13,983 bases of DNA. Source: an uncultured delta proteobacterium. GTDB lineage: Bacteria; RBG-13-61-14; DRUE01. Below the pieces are notes generated by a model that was not told the DNA's origin, ran no database searches, and was given only the letters and a program-made list of their open reading frames with translations. Each line of letters starts with the position of its first letter. Position 1 is the stretch's first letter. Positions 7,069 to 12,283 of the stretch are shown piece by piece. The stretch covers positions 1 through 13,983 of the forward strand of contig CAIYYW010000025.1 in assembly GCA_903930515.1 (NCBI GenBank). Reading direction: 5' to 3'. Position numbers and translations under genes: made by a program.

Positions 7069-7266
7069 AATCCTCCGGATCCCGATAAAGATTCATCTTT
7101 GCCCTCGCCCTAATGACCGCCCCTGACATTGAATTATGCTAAAATCTGATCCAGAATTAGCTTAGCTCGGCAGCCTGGACAGTAGCCGGCGAAAAGGGCA
7201 AAAAGAATCGGGCCAAGGGTTTGAATCCGGCGATCCCGCGAGGCGGGACGAGCCGCGCCCCTTCTT
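7069..7266. other. Non-coding spacer with a small hairpin
   Basis: Between the sulfatase stop and the next promoter I see no gene. TCCCGC-GAG-GCGGGA (7234-7248) is a perfect 6-bp stem with a 3-nt loop, not followed by a T run. A T-arm-like stretch (GGGTTTGAATCC, 7217-7228) is not part of a foldable tRNA. Confidence 0.5.
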
Positions 7267-7294
7267 TTGACTGGCAAGATGGGAAAGGTATAAT
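7267..7294 (+). promoter_or_regulatory. Strong sigma-70-type promoter of the MNT/HEPN pair
   Basis: TTGACT (7267-7272), 16 bp, then a perfect TATAAT (7289-7294). The predicted start near 7301 leaves a leader of about 128 nt before the nucleotidyltransferase ATG, containing two very short reading frames. Confidence 0.75.
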
Positions 7295-7349
7295 TCGGTA
7301 AAGGGATGAGAGGAAGAGATGCCGGAGAATAAGAAAGATTGGGAGTGAT

Positions 7350-7436
7350 TTGAGCAAGTTTGCGATCCAGGTTACGCGGATGCGGTTATTGGATCTTCAT
7401 AATAGTAAAGCTTTGCTGGAGGCCAAGGATGAATAA
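7350..7436 (+). other. 28-codon reading frame in the MNT leader, gene remnant or leader peptide
   Basis: A TTG codon at 7350, preceded by GGGAGTGAT, opens a frame that ends at 7434-7436, overlapping the nucleotidyltransferase start by 8 bp. It reads SKFAIQVTRMRLLDLHNS after the start, then KALLEAKDE. It looks more protein-like than random spacer, and TRMxLLxL faintly recalls the beginning of V-type ATPase subunit D, but the match is too short to claim. Just before it, ATG at 7319 with a GAGGAAG SD opens a 9-codon frame (MPENKKDWE) ending at 7348. This could be a scar of an older gene, or a translated leader coupling ribosomes into the MNT gene. Confidence 0.25.
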
Positions 7437-7764
7437 TAGAGAAGAAAAATCCATTTCCGAGATCAAAGCCGGGATTTTGAAAATCCTGGAGGAGATGGGG
7501 GTTAAGGCGGAAAAGATCATCCTTTTCGGCTCCCGGGCCAGAGGGGATTTCAGCGGTCAGAGCGATTGGGATTTCTTGATTATGGTTAGAGAGCGGCTGG
7601 CGCGGGAGGAAAAGAGAAGGATCGCGCATCTGGTTCGGAAAAGATTAGCCGAGTTGGAATTGGATTGCGATGTGATAGTGAGGTCCGAGGCAGAGGTTGA
7701 GGGGAGGAAGAATGTGATCGGAAGCGTAATTAAAAGCGCGCTGGAAGAGGGGCTGACCCTATGA
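7429..7764 (+). CDS. MNT-type nucleotidyltransferase (MntA-like antitoxin candidate)
   Basis: This 111-residue cytosolic protein has the minimal nucleotidyltransferase signature: GSRARGD (34-40), the acidic pair Asp46/Asp48 in SDWDFL, and a third acidic residue in LDCDVIV (Asp81). In MntA/HepT pairs such a protein adds AMP to a tyrosine of the HEPN partner and silences it; the role here is inferred from the family and the adjacent gene. Start: ATG at 7429 has GGAGG 6 nt upstream; an in-frame start at 7360 has no SD and adds a non-homologous stretch. Its TGA overlaps the start of the HEPN gene by ATGA, so the two are translationally coupled, with a strong promoter 135 bp upstream. Confidence 0.88.
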   Translation: MNNREEKSISEIKAGILKILEEMGVKAEKIILFGSRARGDFSGQSDWDFLIMVRERLAREEKRRIAHLVRKRLAELELDCDVIVRSEAEVEGRKNVIGSVIKSALEEGLTL

Positions 7765-8189
7765 CTGACCCGGAAGTGACAAAATGGCTGATTAAGGCGA
7801 TGAATGACTACCGGACCGCGGAAAAGTTGATCCGGGATCCAGCCGAGGAAATCATTACCGACACTCTATGTTTTCACGGCGAGCAGTTTGTGGAAAAGGT
7901 TTTAAAGGCGTATCTCCTTTCTCAAAAGGTGGATTTCAAGCGAACCCATAATTTGGAATACCTGGTGAAACTGAGCGCGGAGCGGGATCCGGAATTTGAA
8001 TGGCTGGACGAGGCGGCGGAAAAGCTCACGGAATATGCGGTGGAGATCAGGTATCCGGATGATTTTTACCTGCCCAGTTTGGAGGAAGCCCTAGAGGTGT
8101 TTGAAATAATCAAGCGGGTCAAGGAGTTTGTTTTTAAAAAATTGGGGATCCAGGACTCGGATTTAAAAAATCCGGTAAGTAAGGGGTAA
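7761..8189 (+). CDS. HEPN-domain protein paired with the MNT gene
   Basis: A 142-residue helical protein. Features of the PF05168-type HEPN family are FHGEQFVEKVLKAYLL (38-53), RTHNLEYLV (61-69) and EYAVEIRYPDDFY (91-103). The RNase motif of active HEPN toxins, R-x4-6-H, is not met: Arg97 is followed by YPDD and then Phe102, with no His. The RYPD form is common in this branch, whose activity is poorly known. It may be a toxin using other residues, or a non-nuclease partner. Tyr98 and Tyr103 are possible AMP acceptors by analogy with HepT. It overlaps the MNT gene by 4 bp. The last 15 or so residues (QDSDLKNPVSKG) look low in conservation. Confidence 0.85.
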   Translation: MTDPEVTKWLIKAMNDYRTAEKLIRDPAEEIITDTLCFHGEQFVEKVLKAYLLSQKVDFKRTHNLEYLVKLSAERDPEFEWLDEAAEKLTEYAVEIRYPDDFYLPSLEEALEVFEIIKRVKEFVFKKLGIQDSDLKNPVSKG

Positions 8190-8196
8190 GGTTCAA

Positions 8197-8232
8197 AAGA
8201 AACTGGAAGCGCTGGGATATTTGAATAAATAA
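8197..8232 (+). repeat. 36-bp direct repeat, copy 2 (orphan sulfatase tail)
   Basis: 35 of 36 bases match 7033-7068, including the codons for KKLEALGYLNK and the TAA. No open frame leads into it; the HEPN stop lies 8 bp upstream. It is a leftover of a second sulfatase gene or a duplication scar. Confidence 0.9.
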
Positions 8233-8395
8233 TTTCAACCTTATCTTACCACCGAGGCAGAGGGAGCACGGAGAAAATTCGGGGCGCAGACCCTCTTGCT
8301 TGCATGCCCTTTTTATGCGAGCGAAGCGAGTCCCGTGGATGCCTGCGGGGCAGGCCGAGGCGGGATGCGAGCGGCTTAAGCCGCGATTCATCTTT
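8233..8395. other. Spacer rich in hairpins and repeat DNA
   Basis: It contains a CACCGAGG/GGGAGCACGGAG stretch of the kind often seen between genes. The direct repeat GCGAG-CGAA-GCGAG lies at 8317-8330. A nested hairpin has outer arms TCCCG (8331-8335) and CGGGA (8361-8365) around GCCTGC-GGG-GCAGGC (8341-8355). A perfect 14-bp palindrome GCGGCTTAAGCCGC lies at 8371-8384. No gene is visible. Confidence 0.55.
8316..8386. repeat. TGCGAGCG repeat cluster, right edge of the island
   Basis: Two copies of TGCGAGCG (8316-8323 and 8366-8373). The second sits in GCGAGCGG-CTTAAG-CCGCGA, which shares its arms with GCGAGCGG-TATT-CCGCGA at 5494-5511, about 2.9 kb away on the other side of the island. Confidence 0.55.
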
Positions 8396-8581
8396 TCCCG
8401 CATCTGGGACGCGCGCGGTTTGCAACCGCACCGGGTGAAGCGCTTCAATCTGTCAAAGGACCAGCGCTTCGTGGAGAAGCTGACCGATGTGGCGGGGTTT
8501 TACTTGAACCCGCCGGACAAATCGGTGGCGCTGTGCGTGGACGAGGAATCTCGGATCCAGGCGTTGTACCGGAGAAACCCT
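8396..8581 (+). pseudogene. Fragment of an IS630-family transposase
   Basis: The frame reads SRIWDARGLQPHRVKRFNLS, then DQRFVEKLTDVAGFYLNPP, then VALCVDEESRIQALYRRNP. This is the middle of IS630-type transposases, ending just after the first catalytic Asp (usually in LCVDEKSQIQAL). The N-terminal DNA-binding part is replaced by hairpin repeat DNA. Everything after the first Asp, including the other two acidic residues, is gone, cut where the convergent peptidase gene ends at 8583. It cannot be active. Terminal repeats of the original IS are not visible. Confidence 0.85.
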
Positions 8582-8582
8582 T

Positions 8583-9659
8583 TTACCTGTTGTCCTTCAG
8601 AATAGGCTTTCCCTCGGTGAGCTGAAAAGCTTTCTCCAACGCGTAAAGGGTGGCGTCTCGGTCGTTTGCAATCCAGAAATCCAGGTTGATCGGGTTATAG
8701 GTCCAGAAACCTTCTTTATAAATGTTCGCGCTTCCGCTTCCGATTTTATCGGGCAGTTCTTTCTTGGCCGCGGATCGGTTTTTGCCGGTTTGTCCCAGTT
8801 CAATATCAATGGCCGGGGTTCCGTAAAACTGGTATTGCATATCTTCCATCTCGCCGGTGAAGGTATCAAAATACCGGGGCCAGTTCACATAGATATATCT
8901 CACCCTGGCCTGATGCGTTTGAAAGGCTTTTCCCATTTCCCGATGCAAGTCCGCGCAGGTTTTATTCTTGCAACGGGCCGGGAAGAGCACCCCGACCACG
9001 CTGTGGAAATTGATGCTGCCGACCAGGTCATGCTGGTCCAGGAAAGCTTTGATCGCCTGGGTTTCCGGCTCGCTCAAAGGGAACGGGCCGTAATAGTTGG
9101 CATTATCTTTCTTGGCCGACCCGGCCCAGTTGATGTTCAAGGTCCGGGGGCCGGGGAGCAGGAAATTTCGGTTCAGGTCAACATTGTCGGCGTTCTTGCG
9201 GTGCCCGGCAAAATTTCCCTTCTGATATAGCTCAACGGTTTTGAAATAACCGTCCGGGTTCACGCAGGGAAGGATCCAGAATTCCATCCGGTCCAGCAAA
9301 CCCTTGATCCACGGATCAGAATCGGCGCCTTTCCCCAGCCGCCAGGCCACCGCCATCGCCATCCGGTTCCCGATCATCTCGTTGCCGTGGATATTCCCCG
9401 CAACCATCATTGCCGGCCGGATCAAACCGTCCTTCCGATGAATATGCAGCGCCAGCATCGGCCGGTCTTCAACCGTCTTCCCGAACTGCTCAACCTCCGC
9501 CAGCATAGGATATTGATCCGCAACCTGGTAAATCTCGCTCACCATCCCGTCATAGTCCGGATACCCGGGAGCGAACTCCGCGGCCTTCGCGCCTGGCAAC
9601 GCAAAAATCAGCGTTGAAAAAACAACCGCAAGACCGGACAGAATTTTCACGGTTTTCAT
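8583..9659 (-). CDS. Exported M14-family zinc carboxypeptidase
   Basis: A 358-residue protein with a signal peptide (about 1-26, ending ALPGAKA) and an M14 metallopeptidase domain. Zinc ligands are His91 and Glu94 (GNIHGNE) and His219 (INFHSVVG); substrate-binding residues lie in DLNRNF (161-166), and the catalytic Glu is probably Glu287 (IDIELGQ). It should trim C-terminal residues of peptides, or peptidoglycan peptides, in the periplasm; which substrate cannot be told. The ATG at 9659 overlaps the stop of the alkaline phosphatase gene as ATGA, with GGAGGGGG as SD, so the two are coupled. Length and motifs look intact. Its 3' end abuts the IS630 fragment by 1 bp, so downstream sequence, including any terminator, may have been replaced. 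Confidence 0.92.
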   Translation of the reverse strand: MKTVKILSGLAVVFSTLIFALPGAKAAEFAPGYPDYDGMVSEIYQVADQYPMLAEVEQFGKTVEDRPMLALHIHRKDGLIRPAMMVAGNIHGNEMIGNRMAMAVAWRLGKGADSDPWIKGLLDRMEFWILPCVNPDGYFKTVELYQKGNFAGHRKNADNVDLNRNFLLPGPRTLNINWAGSAKKDNANYYGPFPLSEPETQAIKAFLDQHDLVGSINFHSVVGVLFPARCKNKTCADLHREMGKAFQTHQARVRYIYVNWPRYFDTFTGEMEDMQYQFYGTPAIDIELGQTGKNRSAAKKELPDKIGSGSANIYKEGFWTYNPINLDFWIANDRDATLYALEKAFQLTEGKPILKDNR

Positions 9660-10846
9660 TTGCCCCCTCCCTCAACCCCCAGGGCCCTTTGCATCACGCA
9701 AAAAACCTGGGTGTTGTCATCAGCCTTCTCAACCCCTTCCGATCCCGGCCCCTGTCCGAACAGCGCGACCTTCTGTCCGCTATGCAGAGCCGGGATGCCG
9801 GGCAAAAGTTTGGTGGTGTACTTGTAACCAACCTTGTCGCCTTTTTTATCGTCGGCCGGCACCACCTTCATCCCTCCGGTCTCGTGATCAGACGTGATCA
9901 GGATCAGGGTCTCGGGATTTTTCGCCTGCCAGTCTTTGGCAATTTTCACCGCCTGGTCCAGGGCGATCACTTCCTCAAGCATCCGGTTAAAATCTCCCTT
10001 ATGAGAAGCGTGATCAATCCGGGCGCCTTCCACCATCAGGAAAAATCCGTCCGGGTCCTGGGAGAGCAAGTCAAGCGCTTTTTGTGTCATCTGACCAATA
10101 TGCGGTTCAGGGGAATCGGCTTTCCGGTCCAACTCATAAGTCATTTCCTCTTCCGAGAAAAGCCCTAAAACCGGCAAGCTGGAAACGGAATCCAGTTGCT
10201 TGGCGTCTTCCACCACCAGATATCCCTGTTTCTTCGCCTGCTCCAGCAGGTCCGCGCTTCCGCTCTTTTTCTCAAACCATTCCTTGCCCCCTCCGAAAAG
10301 CAGGTCCGGCTTGACCGCCAGATATTCCTCGGCCAAAGTCCCGAAGGTGAACCGATCCCCCTGATGCAGGGAAAAACTTGAAGGAGTCGCGCCCACCACC
10401 ATATCCGTGGTGACCAGCCCGATTGATCGGCCCGTTTGTTTCGCCAACCCCACGATGTCCGCCAAGTCCTTGTCATCCGGCCCGGTGCCGATCCTGCCGT
10501 TGTAAGTTTTGGTCCCGGTGGCGAGTGCGGTCGCGGAGGCCGCGGAATCGGTCACCCCCGAGAGCGAGCAGGTCTTGACCAGGGTCTGACGCCGCATTTT
10601 TTCCAGCTCCAGCAAATCCTTCGGCCCGTTCCGATACACCCGCGCCGAGTAAATCGCGTTCAGGCCCATACCGTCCCCGATGAAGACAATTACATTTTTC
10701 GCGCGCCCGCCGCCGGAAAATTTGGAGCAATCCGCCTTGAGCTCCTGTTTCTTGTTGCAATCCGCGTTCACCACCTCGCCCGGCTCATAACTCAACCCGG
10801 CCCGGGCGAACAATACCAGCGCTATCACCATCATCCATCTCTTCAT
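9656..10846 (-). CDS. phoA: Exported alkaline phosphatase, PhoA family
   Basis: This 396-residue protein begins with a signal peptide (MKRWMMVIALVLFARAGLS). It has the PhoA landmarks: FIGDGMG with metal ligand Asp58, VTDSAASATALATG with nucleophile Ser101 (98-111), GATPSSFSLHQGDR with phosphate-binding Arg165, MVEGARIDHASH (Glu273, Asp278, His282), TSDHETGG (Asp320, His321) and ALHSGQ (His355). It removes phosphate from monoesters in the periplasm. Start: a GTG at 10855 is in frame, but AGAGGTGA is itself the SD, 5 nt before the ATG at 10846. It lies 17 bp after the zinc-ribbon gene and overlaps the peptidase gene by 4 bp. No Pho-box is visible nearby. Confidence 0.95.
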   Translation of the reverse strand: MKRWMMVIALVLFARAGLSYEPGEVVNADCNKKQELKADCSKFSGGGRAKNVIVFIGDGMGLNAIYSARVYRNGPKDLLELEKMRRQTLVKTCSLSGVTDSAASATALATGTKTYNGRIGTGPDDKDLADIVGLAKQTGRSIGLVTTDMVVGATPSSFSLHQGDRFTFGTLAEEYLAVKPDLLFGGGKEWFEKKSGSADLLEQAKKQGYLVVEDAKQLDSVSSLPVLGLFSEEEMTYELDRKADSPEPHIGQMTQKALDLLSQDPDGFFLMVEGARIDHASHKGDFNRMLEEVIALDQAVKIAKDWQAKNPETLILITSDHETGGMKVVPADDKKGDKVGYKYTTKLLPGIPALHSGQKVALFGQGPGSEGVEKADDNTQVFCVMQRALGVEGGGK

Positions 10847-10863
10847 TTTAGTCACCTCTTTTA

Positions 10864-11151
10864 TTATGGTTTCCTGAACAAATCTTCCGGTTTTCCCTTC
10901 ACCGCCGACCCGCCTTGATCCTTTTCCTTCCGGCCCATAAATTCAAAATAGCCGCACAGGTTCGCCTTTTCCTTTTCCACCACCCGCTCCGCCATTGTCT
11001 CCGAACATTGATTGTAAGACTTGGGATCGTAAAACCGGCACTGCACGCAGGAATGAAGGTCTTTCCCGCAGTTCGGGCATAAGTCCTTCCGAAAAACCTT
11101 GTCCGAAAACTCCAACTCCGCTCCGCAAAAATAACACTTGCCTTTGACCAC
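10864..11151 (-). CDS. Small zinc-ribbon protein with three CxxC motifs, function unknown
   Basis: A 95-residue cytosolic protein. Cys6-x-x-Cys9 and Cys25-x-x-Cys28 form a probable zinc ribbon. Cys35-x-x-Cys38, Cys49 and Cys66 may form a second metal site in the conserved stretch CVQCRFYDPKSYNQCSE plus ERVVEKEKANLCGYFE. I have seen this CRFYDP...ANxCxYF pattern in conserved hypothetical proteins, mostly of anaerobes, but know of no function. The start is GTG at 11151; the next codons upstream include a stop, and no SD is present, so a leaderless transcript is likely. It leads the operon with phoA and the M14 peptidase, which are exported while it is not. The transposase element was inserted 52 bp upstream of its start. 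Confidence 0.8.
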   Translation of the reverse strand: MVKGKCYFCGAELEFSDKVFRKDLCPNCGKDLHSCVQCRFYDPKSYNQCSETMAERVVEKEKANLCGYFEFMGRKEKDQGGSAVKGKPEDLFRKP

Positions 11152-11160
11152 AATTTTTTA

Positions 11161-11188
11161 TTTTTACCCACTATCGTCCGGATTGCAA
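11161..11188 (-). promoter_or_regulatory. Possible promoter of the zinc-ribbon/phoA/M14 operon
   Basis: On the minus strand TTGCAA (11183-11188), 16 bp, then TAAAAA (11161-11166), each four of six to consensus. The -10 box ends 9 nt before the GTG start, suggesting a leaderless or nearly leaderless mRNA. Confidence 0.35.
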
Positions 11189-11203
11189 GTTTGAAAAACC
11201 AAA

Positions 11204-11232
11204 TGGGGTCAGGGCTTTAGTTTAAAGTTAAC
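11204..11232 (+). repeat. Left 29-bp inverted repeat of the transposase element
   Basis: Begins TGGGGTCAGGGC and ends AAAGTTAAC; an exact reverse complement lies at 12204-12232. It holds a small hairpin CTTTA-GTT-TAAAG (11215-11227). The transposase stop codon (11217-11219) lies inside this repeat. Confidence 0.95.
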
Positions 11233-12167
11233 AACCGGATCCGCCTGGTTAGGCCCCGATCTTTCCGCATCCGCTTTCTAACCTCATTGATCCCGAGCGA
11301 AACTGCCGTTAAGCTTACGCCCATCACCCGGGCGGTTTCGGTCACACTTAAGCCGCAATTCTCCACCAAATGATAATATGCGACCAGGCGGGGCGGGAAA
11401 TTTCGGCGCCGGTGTTTCAAATCCTCAATTTTCACCTTGAAAATTTTCGCGATGCGGGCAATTTCTTCCTGGGGACTGATTTTCTTCCGGCTTGCTTTTA
11501 AAAAGGCGGGAACCGCTTTGGTCCTTCCCGCCGGGCGATATTTTTTAGTCAATGCTTCCAGGGTTTGGCGTGAGCCGATAATGATTCCGTTTTTCAGCTG
11601 TTCAATAAAGTCAGGCTTTTCACCAACGAATCCCAGACATTCCTGAGCGTAATGCCAATGGCAGGATGATCTGCTTCCGTAATGAGCGAGGATTTCCTCC
11701 CGCTGGAGCCAATCAAAGCGAGATTGTGCGCGAATATAATCCAGATAACTTGACCAGCGATAATCCGCCAGCCGCTCCACCAATCCCGCCCGAACCGGAT
11801 TTAAATGAAGATACATACTCAAATGCAGCCAATGATTATCTTCGGTAACCAATACGGATTTATATCGGTCTTGAAAAAGATGCCCGGAGCGGCGATTCTT
11901 CCAGTTAAAATAGCCGGCATAGGTGCCAACCAGCCAATGCATCGCCTGGCTCAGATTGCCCTCGGGCGTGCGCAGAAAAAGGTGAAAATGATTTCCCATC
12001 AGGCAAAACGCAAAAATCTCCAGACCAAAACGATGGCTCACCCGTTTGAGCAAATCCAGGAAAAAAGTTCGGTCCGCATCATCCAGAAAAATATCCTGCC
12101 GGTTGTTGCCTCGAACCGTGATATGATAAATCGCATCTTCAAACTGGATCCGCCAGGGTCGCGCCAT
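11217..12167 (-). CDS. REP-associated tyrosine transposase (Y1, HUH family) with DnaA-like C-terminal domain
   Basis: A 316-residue protein starting MARPWRIQFEDAIYHITVRG, the hallmark of RAYT/Y1_Tnp proteins. The HUH-type metal site is GNHFHLFL (His60, His62); the likely catalytic tyrosine is Tyr119 in MYLHLNPVRAGLV (118-130). From about residue 230, QEEIARIAKIFKVKIEDL followed by SVTETARVMGVSLTAVSLGINEVRKR matches the helix-turn-helix of DnaA domain IV, a common C-terminal addition in larger RAYTs that probably reads target DNA. Such enzymes nick and join single-stranded DNA at hairpin repeats. The stop lies inside the left inverted repeat, and the ATG is 36 bp inside the right repeat with a consensus promoter between. 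There is no SD. All motifs are intact, so it may be active. Confidence 0.93.
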   Translation of the reverse strand: MARPWRIQFEDAIYHITVRGNNRQDIFLDDADRTFFLDLLKRVSHRFGLEIFAFCLMGNHFHLFLRTPEGNLSQAMHWLVGTYAGYFNWKNRRSGHLFQDRYKSVLVTEDNHWLHLSMYLHLNPVRAGLVERLADYRWSSYLDYIRAQSRFDWLQREEILAHYGSRSSCHWHYAQECLGFVGEKPDFIEQLKNGIIIGSRQTLEALTKKYRPAGRTKAVPAFLKASRKKISPQEEIARIAKIFKVKIEDLKHRRRNFPPRLVAYYHLVENCGLSVTETARVMGVSLTAVSLGINEVRKRMRKDRGLTRRIRLLTLN

Positions 12168-12173
12168 AATGAA

Positions 12174-12201
12174 ATCATACCAGAAAACTGGATTTAGTCA
12201 A
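12174..12201 (-). promoter_or_regulatory. Promoter of the transposase gene
   Basis: On the minus strand TTGACT (12196-12201), 16 bp, then TATGAT (12174-12179). The -10 box ends 6 nt before the ATG at 12167, so the mRNA should start at the start codon. The promoter lies wholly inside the element. Confidence 0.7.
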
Positions 12202-12203
12202 GA

Positions 12204-12232
12204 GTTAACTTTAAACTAAAGCCCTGACCCCA
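12204..12232 (-). repeat. Right 29-bp inverted repeat of the transposase element
   Basis: Exact reverse complement of 11204-11232, with the same small hairpin at 12209-12221 (CTTTA-AAC-TAAAG on the plus strand). It ends 51 bp before the mnmG start codon. Confidence 0.95.
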
Positions 12233-12283
12233 AAATCTTATCCTGGCTTGCATCCCAACCCGTTCGCACGCAAAATAAAACTG

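Larger units (their letters stand above)
11204..12232 (-). mobile_element. REP-associated tyrosine transposase element bounded by perfect inverted repeats
   Basis: A 1,029-bp unit made of two exact 29-bp inverted repeats around one transposase gene with an internal promoter. It lies in the spacer between the divergent zinc-ribbon and mnmG genes, 52 bp and 51 bp from their starts. The flanks share only AAA on both sides, which may be chance; Y1 (HUH) transposases usually make no target duplication. The element looks intact. Confidence 0.8.

Noticed and set aside
7160-7250. tRNA-like pieces (AGCTTAGCTCGG, GGGTTTGAATCC)
   Set aside because: No acceptor stem, anticodon arm or consistent spacing can be folded around them.
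7069-8396. CRISPR-like or phage defence array linked to the HEPN gene
   Set aside because: The repeats are only two copies of a gene end and scattered octamers, with no regular spacing and no cas genes.
11201-12235. AAA flanks of the transposase element as a target-site duplication
   Set aside because: Three A residues are easily shared by chance, and Y1 transposases generally do not duplicate targets.
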